Source: Lasiodiplodia sp. COLG20 (lineage: Eukaryota; Ascomycota; Dothideomycetes; Botryosphaeriales; Botryosphaeriaceae). From it: a stretch of 64,000 nucleotides of DNA. Positions 23,326 through 34,886 of this stretch are shown piece after piece. The DNA is taken from assembly GCA_009801085.1 (NCBI GenBank), contig VNWV01000005.1, positions 1,984,001 to 2,048,000 of the forward strand. Reading direction: 5' to 3'. Numbering within the stretch: the stretch's first letter is position 1; each line of letters begins with the position of its first letter. A model generated the notes under the pieces. That model ran no database searches. It worked only from the letters and a program-made list of their open reading frames with translations, and was not told where the DNA came from. The position numbers and the translations under genes are program-made.

Positions 23326-23834
23326 TCACTGGTTTTCTTTGGGTGTGTTCTCATCGACGTCCTGGTTGCGAATGGCCAGCATGAGCTCGTACAGCTGGGC
23401 AATTTGCTCGTCTGGACGGGGCAGTCAGCGTCAACGCGACAGAAAGGGAGCAACGACAGACGCACCGCTCATTTTGTCCACCTTGGCCTTGTCCATTTTG
23501 GCGTCCCTCCATGCGTCGCCCTCTAGCTGCTGGGCGTACATCTGCCACTCGGTCAAGAAGCCAATCTGGTCGAATCAGCTGGGCGCGGGCGGCTACGGCG
23601 GGGGAGACGCACAATGTGGATGGGGTTGTCGACGCTCTTGTGCGCGCGGAACTCAGACTTGACGTACTCGTCGCCCAGCAGACGCATCTGCGGGTCCAGC
23701 TTGTGGCGATGGGCGCGGAGGATGCGGCGGTACAGCGGGATGGGCGGCAGCAGAGCCAGCGGGGCAGGGCGCAGCGGTTTGGCGGCGCCGGCAGCAGTGG
23801 CCTCGGCCATGGACAGGGCGCGGGTGAGCCTCAT
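23326..23834 (-). CDS. SDHAF3: Succinate dehydrogenase assembly factor 3 (LYR protein)
   Basis: This is a mitochondrial matrix LYR-motif protein of the SDHAF3/Acn9/Sdh7 family. It protects the Fe-S subunit during assembly of respiratory complex II. Three exons (23834-23613, 23565-23466, 23411-23326) encode 135 residues. The 47-nt and 54-nt introns are GT-AG (donors GTGCGT), and splicing restores the uninterrupted family sequence [20 protein letters not shown]. The LYR triplet is at residues 34-36 ([10 protein letters not shown]), followed by [16 protein letters not shown]. The N-terminal 30 residues are Arg/Ala-rich with no acidic residue except one Glu, consistent with a mitochondrial presequence. 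The start is 132 bp from the divergent MTQ2 start. Confidence 0.93.
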
Positions 23835-23966
23835 GGTGGCGGAGACGCGATGGTGGATGGTTGGAGAGGCGAGATGGAAGTTCAGTTGGGGCAGGACCTC
23901 GGCTTCGCTCGACGTCACCGCGCGACGAGCAACACCACCGAGAAAAAATCTCTCCGCTACGTCGCA
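23835..23966. promoter_or_regulatory. Short bidirectional promoter, SDHAF3 / MTQ2
   Basis: Only 132 bp separate the two divergent start codons, so transcription of both genes must start in or near this segment. No TATA-like sequence is evident. An upstream in-frame extension of either gene into it cannot be excluded. Confidence 0.6.
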
Positions 23967-24707
23967 ATGCTGCCCACGCCGTCCACGTCGCACGTCCCGT
24001 TCGACCGCGTCTACGAGCCGGCCGAGGACTCGTTCTTGCTGCTGGACACGCTGTCGGCGCCGGGCGAGACGCAATTCCTCACGCAGCGCTTCCACCAGAG
24101 CGCGGCGCCTGCAGTGGTCGAGGTGGGCAGCGGGTCGGGCGTGGTGCTCGCCTTCGTCGTCCGCCACGCTGCGACAATCCTGGGCCGGACGGACGCGCTG
24201 GCGCTGGCAGTCGACATCAGCCAGTTCGCCTGCCGGGCTACCTGCGACACAGTGCACGCCGCGCGCGACCCAGGCGCCGCCGTCTTCCTCGACGCCGTCA
24301 ATGCAGACCTCGGCCACGCCCTGCGCCGCGGCTCGGTCGACGTCCTCATCTTCAACCCGCCCTACGTGCCTACGCAGGCCCTGCCCGACCGCGCCAAGCA
24401 CGACGACTACAACCGCCTCTCGGGCCACACCACCTTCGAGCAGGACTCGTACTTGCTGGAGCTGGCCTACGCCGGCGGCGTTGACGGCATGGAGACGACC
24501 AACCGCCTGCTGGACCAGCTGCCCGACCTGCTGCATCCCGCTCGCGGCGTAGCCTACATCCTCCTGTGCGCCCAGAACAAACCGCTCCAAGTGCAGCAGC
24601 GCGTGCGCAGCTGGGGGCCTGCCTGGGCCGCCGAGCTGGTGGGGAGCAGCGGCAATCAGGCTGGGTGGGAGAAGCTGCAGATCCTGCGCGTTTCGCGAGT
24701 GCAATAG
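23967..24707 (+). CDS. MTQ2: eRF1 N5-glutamine methyltransferase (Mtq2/HemK-like)
   Basis: This is an S-adenosylmethionine-dependent methyltransferase that modifies the GGQ glutamine of translation termination factor eRF1, with Trm112 as partner in yeast. It is a single exon of 246 residues starting at [20 protein letters not shown]. The typical [14 protein letters not shown] opening is followed by SAM motif I ([15 protein letters not shown], about residues 51-65) and the catalytic NPPY ([10 protein letters not shown], about 130). The large opposite-strand frame across this gene has no domain and is a shadow caused by the high GC content. Confidence 0.93.
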   Translation: MLPTPSTSHVPFDRVYEPAEDSFLLLDTLSAPGETQFLTQRFHQSAAPAVVEVGSGSGVVLAFVVRHAATILGRTDALALAVDISQFACRATCDTVHAARDPGAAVFLDAVNADLGHALRRGSVDVLIFNPPYVPTQALPDRAKHDDYNRLSGHTTFEQDSYLLELAYAGGVDGMETTNRLLDQLPDLLHPARGVAYILLCAQNKPLQVQQRVRSWGPAWAAELVGSSGNQAGWEKLQILRVSRVQ

Positions 24708-24889
24708 ATTCGTTCGCCTTTTTTGCTCTCGGTCGACGTGATGTGATGATGATGGTCGTTGCCGGGCCAACGCCGCCACGAAACAAACACACCGCGAGAC
24801 CGCTCCGGCGCGGTGGGTGAATGCAGATATAGGGACCAACACCACGCGCTGCGCATCCAGCCGAGTCTTCTGCACGAGCTGCTTCGACG

Positions 24890-27800
24890 ATGCGGCGCTA
24901 CACAGAGACCACGCCGTGCCCGGCGCCGTTTGGACGGTGTTCGGCCGGTCCCCACATCGACTCCACCACCAACCCCAACTACACCGCCGACCTTGCCCAA
25001 ACCCTCCACCTCTTCAATCCGCGCAGGCGCCCCGCCAAGCCCTCCAAAGCCTCGTCCGTCGACATCTGGGTTGACGACGACGCCGAACTGCAGCCCGCCC
25101 TGCCCTTGCCCGCCGGCCCAATGTCGCCCGTCCAAAGACCCAGGGCGCCCCAGAAGACGTCCATTCCGCCTGATCTGCTGGCAGCTGGCGGCTCACTGCG
25201 CCCCCGGCGAAGGCGCGTGTCCGCCTTGCTCGCTGAAAAGGGTCTGGCTGCCGCTGAGCGCCACGCGACCGACAAGACGAACTCCAAGTCAGACCCCCGC
25301 CGGAGAACTGCAGACGTCCCGTCCGACGTCCACCCAGAATATCCTCGGCACTCCCGTAGGCCCCCATCGCCTGACCTTGGTTTAGATCTGGTCACCTTGT
25401 CCGAAGAGGAGCCCCACAGCCTGCCCCCTGCCATCAAGCAAACAAAAACTCTAGCCACTGCTCCAAAACGCGGGCCTCTTCAGAAGTCCTCGCGGCCTTT
25501 GCAGGCAGTATCCTTTGTCGAAGATGTCGTGGGCAAGAGCCTGGGCAAGGAGAATATCCCGCCTGGCAGAGGATTGAAGACCGCCAAACAGCTCCGCCCC
25601 GTTGCAGATGCTCCAGGAAAGCCCAAAAACAGCGCCAAGCCAGAACCTGTCCGCAGACACTTTGCCGCGAAGACAGCAGCGACCCGCAAGCGAACCGGTT
25701 CCGACAGCGTTGGTTCTCCTTCTAAGGCGCTCAGGACAACAACGTCCACTGCATGTGCCAGACCGCCTCTCCAGGAGCCAATTAAAGGGCGCCAAACGAG
25801 GTCTTCCACATCCAAACCGTCATCGCCCTTTCATGCTTCGAGGTCTCCTCCGCAGGTTTTGCGTCGTCACCGTGCTGCGAAACCTCCCTCTAAGCTTGGT
25901 GCGCCGAGGCTACCCCAGGGCGTGCAGAGCCAAGACATGTACCCCGTGCTCAGTGAAGATCTCGACAGACCTGAGCTGTACGAGGATAATTGGCTCAGCT
26001 ACCAGGAAGTCTCCATAAGTCAGCTAGTCAATAAAGTGTTTGATTACGGCCATCTACCCTCAGCGGACCAGAACCTGGGAGAAGGAGAATTGCGAAGGAG
26101 TCTGTTAGCCGTCTATCAGGATCCTGCGATCCCGCTTCTGCACAAGCGCCTACAAGCGTCCCTTATGTGTGGCGCCCTCAGTATCCCCAAAGACGTTCTT
26201 GTCAAGACTCTTCGCCTTAAGGACGATGTTGGCCTTCGTCGAAAGTACCTCAACCTGTTTGTGAACACATACGAGCCGTCCTTTCTCAGAGCCGCGGCTG
26301 AGGTCATTGTTGGACGTGAATGCCGAATCCCAACGCGGCCTTCTGCCAGTGCCACTGCCGCTAGCGGCGATCAGCGTCATCGGCGTGCCGAAAAGAAGGC
26401 CATCGAGGGCTTCCTCGACACGTTTTTTATCCGCAATGAAGATGCGGTTCGGGTCAAGACTGGCTTTGGAAGCATTGCCAGTATTGCACGAGGCCGCGAC
26501 AAGGCCGACGACTTTGGCTCCCAGGACTGGTCGTGGCGACGCATCACTCTGCGCAGTCTCATGCTCGTCCTTCTGCTCGATATGGCTAAAGCCAAAGGCG
26601 TCATCGGCCATCCACTCTTTCAAGTATCATCATCCTTCAAATCCTCCCACGCCGTACTCCAAGAGCTCGCCGGTATGCTTGTACCATCACTCGGCGAACT
26701 CTCACGTCCGCTGGCGCATTTGAATTATCATCTGCGCTACGTCCAGTACCCGCTGCAGGAGTACAATTACCGTGTCGAGAATCTGGCAACAGATCTGCGT
26801 GATGGTGTGCTTCTTACCAGGCTGGTAGAGCTTCTCCTCTACCCCCCAACCTCATTGGCTCTCCACCAAGAAGTCACGGTCACTATGCCTACGGGAGACA
26901 CATTGACAAGCCGTCTCAAGGATGATAAAGAGCCACTAGTGTTGTCTCAGCACCTGAAGTTTCCATGCGTCGGCCGTGCTCAGAAACAGTACAATATCCA
27001 AATCGCGTTGAGTGCACTGGAGGGCACAATAGGAGCTGCTGAACACGCCTTGAGGGAGGTCTCCGCAGAAGATATCGTCGATGGTCACCGTGAGAAGACT
27101 CTTGGGCTGCTGTGGAGCTTGGTCGGGAAATGGGGATTGGACACGCTAGTTGACTGGACGGAGCTTGAAAAAGAGACGCAGCGATATCGATCCCGCTATC
27201 ACAGCAACACACCCAGCGTCTATCAAGATCCAGATACTGCGGAAGAATCCGGGGTGATCGAGTACCACGGTCTGGAGAGGTATATCGCGCTTCTCCGTGG
27301 TTGGGCGGACGCCATTGCGCGCTGCCGTGGCCTTCGTGCGACCAACCTTACCACCTCCTTCGCCGATGGCCGTGTCCTTGAGGCAATTGTTGACGAGTAC
27401 ATTGCCTGTTTTTCTGCCTCCTCCGTGACCACTGGTCACTCCATCAATAGCCTTCCAGCAAAATTACAGTTGATCGGCTGTAGCACCGCATTCGTTTCTC
27501 TTTTCGCACCTGCTTCGAAAACGTTTAACCGCTCGATTCCCTCGAAAGACTTCACCGTCACAACTCTCGCTTTCCTGGCCTCACGTCTCCTTCCGGCTGG
27601 TCGTACCCATCATGCCGCCAGCACCCTGCAGCGCTGGTACCGTGCGCATCTATTACGTCGTGAAATGTCAAAGCGTGTCACACTCATGCGCCTAGCTGCG
27701 CATTGCGCTACCGTAGTGCAGACACGCGAGCGGGTTGTTGGCGCTGCTGTCGTGCTCCAAAGAGCATGGAGAACTGTCTTGGACGCACGCATTAGGAAGC

Positions 27801-27928
27801 TTGTGGATGATGTCACCAGGTTCCAGGCATTGACGAGGGGCTGGGGTGTCAGGAACAGAATGCCAAATGGCACCAAGACAAGGAGCCGAAGAATGAGGAA
27901 AACCGACAGAATAAGGGGTGGCTGGTAG
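24890..27928 (+). CDS. ASPM-like spindle protein (CH and IQ motifs)
   Basis: This fungal relative of abnormal spindle/ASPM proteins is expected to act at spindle poles or the cytokinetic apparatus through calmodulin binding. It is a single exon of 1,012 residues. The basic, Ser/Pro-rich N-terminal half (to about 350) is probably disordered. A helical middle region precedes the calponin-homology module, with [18 protein letters not shown] (about 561) and the CH signature [20 protein letters not shown] (about 630). A second CH-like block follows ([14 protein letters not shown], about 740). The C-terminus holds IQ-type repeats ([18 protein letters not shown], about 908; [18 protein letters not shown], about 947; [14 protein letters not shown], about 975). 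It is shorter than animal ASPM because it has few IQ repeats. Confidence 0.88.
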   Translation: MRRYTETTPCPAPFGRCSAGPHIDSTTNPNYTADLAQTLHLFNPRRRPAKPSKASSVDIWVDDDAELQPALPLPAGPMSPVQRPRAPQKTSIPPDLLAAGGSLRPRRRRVSALLAEKGLAAAERHATDKTNSKSDPRRRTADVPSDVHPEYPRHSRRPPSPDLGLDLVTLSEEEPHSLPPAIKQTKTLATAPKRGPLQKSSRPLQAVSFVEDVVGKSLGKENIPPGRGLKTAKQLRPVADAPGKPKNSAKPEPVRRHFAAKTAATRKRTGSDSVGSPSKALRTTTSTACARPPLQEPIKGRQTRSSTSKPSSPFHASRSPPQVLRRHRAAKPPSKLGAPRLPQGVQSQDMYPVLSEDLDRPELYEDNWLSYQEVSISQLVNKVFDYGHLPSADQNLGEGELRRSLLAVYQDPAIPLLHKRLQASLMCGALSIPKDVLVKTLRLKDDVGLRRKYLNLFVNTYEPSFLRAAAEVIVGRECRIPTRPSASATAASGDQRHRRAEKKAIEGFLDTFFIRNEDAVRVKTGFGSIASIARGRDKADDFGSQDWSWRRITLRSLMLVLLLDMAKAKGVIGHPLFQVSSSFKSSHAVLQELAGMLVPSLGELSRPLAHLNYHLRYVQYPLQEYNYRVENLATDLRDGVLLTRLVELLLYPPTSLALHQEVTVTMPTGDTLTSRLKDDKEPLVLSQHLKFPCVGRAQKQYNIQIALSALEGTIGAAEHALREVSAEDIVDGHREKTLGLLWSLVGKWGLDTLVDWTELEKETQRYRSRYHSNTPSVYQDPDTAEESGVIEYHGLERYIALLRGWADAIARCRGLRATNLTTSFADGRVLEAIVDEYIACFSASSVTTGHSINSLPAKLQLIGCSTAFVSLFAPASKTFNRSIPSKDFTVTTLAFLASRLLPAGRTHHAASTLQRWYRAHLLRREMSKRVTLMRLAAHCATVVQTRERVVGAAVVLQRAWRTVLDARIRKLVDDVTRFQALTRGWGVRNRMPNGTKTRSRRMRKTDRIRGGW

Positions 27929-28414
27929 TCACAATGTTCTTTGAAATTCGGCGGAGCAAAAGCCGTGCCACTCAGCTGTTTGATACGACTGAAGTGACAG
28001 GGCAGACCCTTATTTCATCGCAATGCTCCTGCATGTTTTTGTCGCTCTCTTGCTCTTTAAAGTTCCTCAACAGTGTTGACCGTAAGTTTGCGGGTACGGG
28101 ACTTGAGCGCGTTTGAATGCCCGCGTTCATCAATGGATGTATTGGCTGCTGGAACACACTTCTGTTCATCTTTTTTGTATACCCTTTCCGTAAGAATCGA
28201 ACCATCCCAAACGTAGGAAACTTAATACCACGATTGAATATCCATGATCCACATGTTGTATAGTTGTAGCGAAAGACGAGCTTAATAGAAGCCTAGACGC
28301 GTTTGATTCAAGTCAGTTGTAGTAATTTAATCAGTCACGCTTTACGCGATTCGCACGCGTGCAGTCAGAGCAGCTATTATTGATGTTTTAGAAACGGTCG
28401 CAATAAACAGATTC

Positions 28415-28575
28415 GTTGGGCGGGCGGACATGCTTGTAGTATAATCAGCACTACGCAGCGGGCTGCCTGGTGGCGAGTGGCGATAGGTAGTAGTAGGCGG
28501 TAGTGGCGAGGAATAGCAAATGTAGGGCAATTAGATAGGCAGGCAGGGGGGTAGGCGGGCAAACGAGCAGGTAGT
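28415..28575. repeat. GGYAGG-type low-complexity/minisatellite tract
   Basis: The plus strand is dominated by imperfect short units such as GGCGGGCGG, GGTAGTAGTAGGCGG, GGCAGGCAGGGGGG and GGTAGGCGGGC. There is strong purine/G strand asymmetry. No coding function is supported. Confidence 0.5.
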
Positions 28576-28696
28576 AGAAGCTTTCATTTGAAGGACCGAG
28601 TACATCATTTGTCCTTTGAAGGACGAATCGGATCGCAGCAAACCCACAGTGATCAGAGTGCCAGGATTGAGTGATGCAAAGCTGGCAACAGCGATA

Positions 28697-28926
28697 CAGA
28701 TGAATATTGCAGCCGAAAGCTAGCGTGAACTTGTTTTTTGCTCATGCCATAGGTAGCTGAAGCCACCATCGGAGTGTAAATGTAGAATTAGCAATTATAC
28801 ATTCACGTCCGGACGATGACTTATATTACCCACAGATGTTGTTCCTCAGAAGGAAAACTGTTGAAGCGGATTTAACATTTGTTCTTCATTCTTCGCGCTG
28901 GCCTTCGGCTGCAATACCACCCTCTG
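28697..28926 (+). mobile_element. MITE copy B, Tc1/mariner-like, TA-flanked
   Basis: This is a 230-bp non-coding element. The left arm reads CAGATGAATATTGCAGCCGA and continues AAGCTAGCG. The right arm reads CGCTGGCCTTCGGCTGCAAT and ends CCACCCTCTG. Both ends are flanked by TA (28695-28696 and 28927-28928), the target duplication of Tc1/mariner elements. Beyond the arm, CTTGTTTTTTGCTCATGCCATAGGTA parallels the same position in copy C. No transposase frame is present, so the element is non-autonomous. Confidence 0.8.
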
Positions 28927-29120
28927 TACACTCAAGCGGGAGGGTGATTGGATTCCTGAAATATGTAAAATTTTACAAATCGCATATCTTACCTATGCTT
29001 GTGCGCTATGCAACAACTTCTTCGGATGTGGTCTGCTCTCAGGATTTGCAAGGCTTTCGAAACAAGGTAGCCAACCGAACTGCACACATCGCGAGCTAGA
29101 GAAGAATATTCATCATCTAA

Positions 29121-31689
29121 TCAGCCTCCTCTCTCTCCAAACTCTTTCGCCCAATCCTCGTATTCCTTGAGACCCTGTTTGCTTACGCTTGGCCGAATGT
29201 TTGCCAAGCTCGCTTGAAAGTCATCGAACTGCATCGGTCGGATTTCATCCATTGTCATATGGAGGAGTTTCTCCCCCAGGCTTCGTAAAGGGCCCATGGC
29301 CGCGTCTTTGGCAAGCGCTGTAATGTCGGACCCAGAGAATCCTAGACAGCTGTGTCAACCCTTAAGACTCCTTAAGCGCCCTCATGAGGTCTTACCTTCA
29401 GTTAGTTCAACTAATTCGTCTAGATCTTCGTCGGTGATGTTGTGTTTTTGATGACTCAAAAGTGTTTGTAGCTGTAGCCTTCTGACGTGTTCTTCAGGAA
29501 GCGGAATGTACTGTCGTCTGACGAACCGCCTTCTTGCTGCTTCATCGATGGCCCATGGCAGATTCGTGGCTGCAAGCACAAGGACCCTGCTCGCGTCACC
29601 CTTTTCCTTTTCTTTCTCATTTTGCTCTCGCCCTGCGGCTGCCTTCGCGAGATCGGACCACTGTATCAGGAATTCCGTCTTGATCCTTCGAGTTGCCTCG
29701 TGCTCTGCGGAACCGGAGCGAGAAGAAAGAAGGGAGTCAATCTCATCCACGAAGATGATGGATGGAGCCAGAACCTTTGCCAACTGGAACAAGGCGCGAA
29801 CAAGTTTTTCCGATTCGCCAAGGTATTTGCTGGTTAGACTGCTTGCAGAGATGGCGAAAAATGTCGATTTGGATTCTGTTGCCACGGCGCGCGCTAACAT
29901 CGTCTTACCCGTCCCAGGTGGTCCGAACAAGAGCATGCCCCGCGCTGGTTCACGGAGGCCCATGAAAAGATCCGGTCGGAGGAAGGGATATACTACAGTC
30001 TCCTTGAGCGCCGATTTAGCGACTTCAAGCCCAGCAACATCATCCCACCGTACCTCATCTCCCTGGATAACAATCTCGTTGAATATCTGCTTCGCGGCAG
30101 CCTCGTCCACACCCTTTGGTAGTCTTTTCAAGCACCGTTCCATCCGCTCTTTCCAGGCTTTGTCCTCTGGTGATATCTCTGACTCCGTGTCGTCCAAATC
30201 TTCCGAAGAAGACTCTGATGCGGCCAGTGGTGGGAAATTCACTGGTGCAGATCGAGCCTTTTCTTTCATTTGCCGTCGTCGGGGCCTCCTCTCCTGCTCC
30301 AGCTCACTGCTCATGCTGTCGTCACCACTTGTCGGCGAGGCCGTGTAACCGGCTGATTCTTGGGATGCATCGTTCGTCAGGGCTTTGCGGCTAACAGAGC
30401 TAGGCTGTCCTGCGCGGGAATGCGGCTTTGATTTGCTGGGCAGTCTATCGCGTCGGTTCACTGTAGGTTCGTGGAGTTTGGGTGCGGCCGTAGACACGAG
30501 CTTCGCCGACTTGACCGGAACTGAAGGATACTCGCTTCTGTAAGAAGGGAAGCCGGACATTGTTCTATTCGAGGACTCGGATGTCCTTTGTCTTGTTGGA
30601 AGCGACCCGTGTAAATATTTATGCGGAGGAGGAGTAGGTGGTTTCTTTTGCTCTTGACTTTCTGCCGCCTGTAATAAGACTTTTGCGGCCGCAACGGAGC
30701 TATCATTCCCAGGTACAGCGAAACGGAAGGCCCTAGGATCTCCTTGGTCCTCGCAACGCTCATCGTCCACGGTTGCGTACTTGAAATAAAACGGGCTAGT
30801 AGACCGTTCCGCACCGTTCCCGTTCGGGTATTGTGCCCCGTCAAAGGACGGACGAGCGCTTGCTTCTCTTGAAGTGGAGAGTACCTCTTTGCTACTGTTC
30901 TCAGATGTCAATTTGCTCTGGCCAGAAGTGAAGCCCCAAGCCTGCGTTGCCGCCTTTGCCGCTGCCGGAGGCTTTCCCTTCGAGATAGATGGACGCGATG
31001 ATGACGAGACCTTCCTTCCGTCTTTTGGCGTTGGCCTCAGCGTCTTCAACATTCCTCCTTTCTTCTCCGGGCTTATGTTTCGTGTTGTCTTTTTGAAAGG
31101 CGGTATCAAGAAAGGCTGGGTTGGCAGGCTCTGTGATCGTACTCCTTCGCTGCTTCTGGCTTTGGGGAACGACGGACGCTTAGGCAGCGGCGGCGGTCTT
31201 GCAAGGTCAGGATAGTTGACCGGTGGGATAGTGCCCTCACCCAGCCAGCCAGGTCCGTCTTCAGGTCGTGAAGCCGCATCGCTTGAGGCTTGAAGGTCTC
31301 CAACGGAAGCAGAGGCGGAGACGGTAGCCTTCTCCTTCTTGGCATCCTTGCGGCTCTCCTTTAGTGCCTCGAGCAGGTCAACGCGCTCCTTGCACTGCAG
31401 CTCCAGCTCTCGCAGCGAGGACTGCAGCGTCTTTTCGGTTTCGGTCTTGGGGGCCCAGTTGGCAGGACGGCGGTAAGCATTGAAGTAGTAGATCTGGTCC
31501 AGGGCGTTGCGCCATGATCTCAGTGCCTCGGACTCATTGCCCTGGATGCAGAGGTTGGTCAGCCAGAGCAGCGTTGAGCAGCGGGGCGCGCCGCCGTACC
31601 TGGGATTCGAAGTAGACTGCGGTCGAGCAAACCAGGTAGCAGTCGTCGTAGGTCTTCTGCATGGCCGCAGAGGGCTTCTGGCGGATCAT
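29121..31689 (-). CDS. MIT-domain AAA ATPase (spastin/fidgetin/Yta6-like)
   Basis: This is a meiotic-clade AAA+ ATPase related to spastin, fidgetin and yeast Yta6/Sap1. Relatives sever microtubules or disassemble protein complexes; the substrate here is unknown. Three exons (31689-31600, 31541-29396, 29341-29121) encode about 818 residues. The start chosen is [20 protein letters not shown], which opens a helical MIT-like domain (about residues 5-95). A disordered Ser/Pro-rich linker of about 400 residues follows. The AAA core has Walker A ([13 protein letters not shown], about 568) and Walker B ([11 protein letters not shown], about 624). Arginine fingers are in [16 protein letters not shown]. 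The last exon carries the Vps4-type C-terminal helix. Both introns are GT-AG (58 and 54 nt). Confidence 0.92.
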
Positions 31690-32370
31690 GGTGGGCTAGC
31701 GGGCAGGGGCGGCGGCCCTGCGGAGGATGAGATCGAAGGTGTCGGGGCGGAGGCTGCGGTCGACGTCTGACGTAGCGCTGTGGCTGGTGGGCGGCAGGCG
31801 CGCGGCGGTTCTGCTAGCGGCAGCTTGGGAGAGACAGACACCGCAACGCCCAAGGCTGGCTCACGAGATGCTGCCCGGAAAACGTCACGGCCCCGGTCGA
31901 TTGCCCCGCCATTAGGCCTGTTGCACGCTTGTCGCCAATCGCTCGCCCGCGCTGGCACGGTCGATCCCGCTGCTGCGACGGCCAGTGGCCGAAGCGCCTG
32001 CTACAATACAAGTGCTGCAACGGCGAAGAGGCCTGGCGGGGCCCGGGCGTATCGCCGTCGGCCTGCAGCATTACTCGCACCCCTGCCGCAAATCGCTCGC
32101 TACGCCGCAGTCAAACGCTGCACCTTCGTGTCCGCCGAGGCCGGACCCGCCCCAGCTGTCCAGCAGTCTTTTCAAATCGTACATATGCTACAGATTTTGG
32201 TGCCCCTGTCCCGCGGAGAAGAGCTCAAGAACGCCCCGATGAACACCCCGCCTGACCCGCTCTATTGCCCACCGAGAGCAAGGAAAAAAGGCTGCCCCTT
32301 GAGCAAAGTATACAAACAGAAGTCCCGGCCCATCTTGGCGAGAGAAACCACCAAGTCATAATGCCCTCAT
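31690..32370. other. Tandem intergenic region, AAA ATPase promoter
   Basis: GC-rich upstream sequence of the AAA ATPase. The plus-strand frame across 31780-32361 has biased Ala/Arg composition and no domain, and several other frames are also open here. No gene is called. Confidence 0.5.
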
Positions 32371-33707
32371 CTACTCCTCGTTCTGCGCAATGAAAAATGC
32401 CTTCGCCATCTCGTATGCAGTCCTATGCGAACGTCAGCACGTTGCGCCGACCGGTGTACTGGCCGTAGCTACTTACCAGCAGATAGCCGTGCTCGGCATC
32501 GTAGTTACTATCCGGGGCTTCAGACCCTTGAAGAAGCCACGCATGCCCTCGCGCCGCTTGATGATGGTGGCCGCGTGCCACAGCCCCCTGACGTTCCGAA
32601 GTTCGGGGTCAGTTGCCGAGCCGCGAGTCTGCAACAGCGTCTTGATCACGTCGAGCGGCGTCGTGACACCGGCCGCCAGACCACCCGCGAGGCCTCCGGC
32701 CGTGCAGTGTGTGTACGGGTCCCATCGGCCCGTGGGGTTTATCGTCTTGGACAACGACTCGTAGGCGACAAACTGCAGCGCCGTGAACGGCACTGTCATG
32801 CACAGCGTGGTCGGGTAGGAGACGTAGAAGGCCCCAACGCCTTCGTGCCGCAGCACCGATCTCGCACAGTGCGATAGCGATTTGTACGTCGAGCCCTGGA
32901 GCTGCATGCGCTGCTTGATGACTGCGACGGTCAGCATTGCCCCGTCCCGTTGGACTACTATTGCGTTTCTCTGCGGCATCTTACCGTCAAAAGGGTTCAT
33001 CAACGCATCGCTAGCAATCGTCGCACATGCGCCGCTAAGAGCTGGGAGAAGTCGGTCAGCACGCTTGGCGCGTTCCAAAAGTGCGATGTCGGCATACCAG
33101 CAGCAAAAGGATGATGCTCGTGCTTCCCACCCTCGTTTCCTCCAGCCGCGTGCTTGACGGCCTCGTATGTCGCGAAGTACACGGCGTGTGCGGGTCCTGC
33201 AAATTGTGAGCCGTCCGCCGCCGATGCATCCGGTCGTGCTGCAACCCACCTGCCCCCAGAACCACACTTGAAACGCCACGCCAGAGAGTCCTGAAGCCCT
33301 CGAGCCTCGTTATTGTGATCATGGCATTGGAGATGCCCGTATATACCGCCGTCGGCGAGGGGTTGGCCACTTGCAAGCGAGTCTGATCAACGCATCGGTT
33401 AGCGGGCTGGCCGAAATCTGCACACCAAGCATGGACGTACCTTGAGCAGGTCAATGGGATACATCACCGAATGCTCCTAAATCAATTCAGCATTTGCGCG
33501 CTCCATCGTGGTTGCATGGGCGCGGCGGCGTACGGCGATGCCGGCGAACGCGCCCGCAAGCATGTTCGCCGTGAGAGAGTAATTGGGCGGCAACGATTCA
33601 TAGCTGGGCAGTATCAGCAGGACCATCATCGGAAAGCGCGGAGCCAAGCGAGCATACTCGTATTCAACTTCTTCTACGGGAGCGGGTACTCTGTCGTGAA
33701 CGGCCAT
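32371..33707 (-). CDS. MRS4: Mitoferrin, mitochondrial iron carrier (Mrs3/Mrs4)
   Basis: This is a mitochondrial carrier family protein of the inner membrane that imports ferrous iron for heme and Fe-S synthesis. Eight exons (33707-33658, 33603-33534, 33476-33441, 33382-33250, 33196-33098, 33041-32985, 32921-32477, 32422-32371) encode about 313 residues. All seven introns are GT-AG and the total frame closes exactly. Splicing rebuilds the three carrier repeats with signatures PIDLLKTRLQ, PFDVIKQRMQLQ and PLDVIKTLLQTR. ANMLAGAFAGIAEHSVMYP and SGACATIASDALMNP are also restored; the residue string MNPFDVIKQRMQ is typical of mitoferrins. ATG 33707 was chosen because family members begin shortly before VEYDYESLPPN. 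An in-frame ATG at 33944 would add 79 low-complexity residues. Confidence 0.93.
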
Positions 33708-33949
33708 ATAAGCCACCACGCCCGGCGTCCGTTCGGTAGCTATGGTTGCGGTGGTTGCGGGGAAAGACGGGTTGAGCGGAGGGTGGCGAGCGACGACGGT
33801 CGAGGAGCGAGCGGATGGAGGAACAGCGTCGGAGCTGTTTGGCGGGAAGTTTCGCGGGATTGGTGTTGGCGGCGTCACTCGCTGCGTAGGGTAGGTACTT
33901 TTGTTTAAGCTGGGCGCTGCCGGAGGGAAAGCGAAAGCTATCATCGGCG

Positions 33950-34886
33950 CTAGCCTCGTTTAATCTTGATTCCAGACCCCCCAGCCTCACAAATCACCGC
34001 CCGCAGTTGCTCGACCGCATCCACCGCTATCTCGTTATGCCAGCGAAGCGAGCTGCAGGCGTCGCGGTCCGACCATGACGCTCCGCAGCCTGCGGACATA
34101 CGAATAGCGACCGAGCCATCCGCCGAGCTGCCTGTCTGAATCTCCCACTCTGGACAAGTGAACAATGCGGTGCCGAGCAGTGGGTTACAGAAGATTTGAG
34201 CGCTCTGTGCCCCACGAAAAACGCTACGCTATTCTCACGGGTAGTTGAGGTAGACATCCGGCCGGAGGTGTGAGTTCCAAAGGATTCAAATTCATCCAGG
34301 CGTTGGATTCAGCTACCCATGTAAGCAGGCCGCTATATTTCCAAGAAGTCTCGGAAAGCTCGGTTCTTTTGTCACCGGCTGTGCTCCCGTGACGCGTGCT
34401 GTACCGTCTCTAGGTTTGATCATCGGTACATACAACTCCGACGGTAGGAGCGGTCGTATGTCCACAATGCCGTGTACTGCGAAACTTCAGTCAGACGTGC
34501 AAGAGGCATATTGCTCATTATACCATAGTCCAGCTTGGCTGCCGTACCTTGTATGTAAAACATAGGAGCATTGTTTCCTTACGTGCCGGTGCGTCCAATC
34601 GATCAAAGGCGAAAATATCTCACGCAAGACGAGATACAATCGAATTGGCTTTGAGCGGAGAGGTGCTTACGATGTCTTTTGCCTTCCGTCTCAGCTTGTT
34701 GATGGTTTCCTTGTTCAGCGTGGCTGGTATTCACAGTCGACCTCATCGACTGCTGTTTGGATGTTACTCCTGAAAAAAGCTTCAAGCCGACGAGGAAATT
34801 CCGCGGCTTCACCACATGCTCTCCCACCCACCTAAAGGATGAGCTTTCCCTTTCGGCGGTCGCTGTCTCCCTTCCGGTTGATGCAT
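33950..34886 (-). CDS. Candidate five-exon gene, unknown function
   Basis: No long uninterrupted frame marks this region, but a spliced model of 205 residues closes without a stop. Exons are 34886-34832, 34769-34671, 34577-34548, 34476-34317 and 34223-33950. Introns begin GTGGGT, GTAAGC, GTACGG and GTAGCT and end AG, and all phases agree. The N-terminal third is polar and basic. The C-terminal part looks protein-like: LPSELYVPMIKPRDGT, EPSFPRLLGNIAACLHG, FCNPLLGTALFTCPEW and SLRWHNEIAVDAVEQLR. No family was recognised. The last exon is the best supported part; the first exons and the weak fourth donor are uncertain. It is in tandem between mitochondrial AsnRS and mitoferrin. Confidence 0.35.

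Larger units (their letters stand above)
27929..29120. other. Convergent intergenic region with MITE copy B
   Basis: This lies between the 3' ends of the ASPM-like and AAA ATPase genes. It contains the MITE at 28697-28926 and a G-rich low-complexity stretch at about 28415-28575. Around 28586-28625 TTTGAAGGAC occurs twice, the second copy preceded by an inverted GTCC. No gene is supported. Confidence 0.6.

Noticed and set aside
23553..24875. 440-codon open frame on the minus strand
   Set aside because: Its first part contains SDHAF3 exon 1 in frame, but the rest is antisense to MTQ2, which has clear SAM and NPPY motifs. The long frame is an effect of high GC content.
31780..32361. 193-codon plus-strand frame upstream of the AAA ATPase
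   Set aside because: Ala/Arg-biased composition, several competing open frames, and no domain or splice logic.
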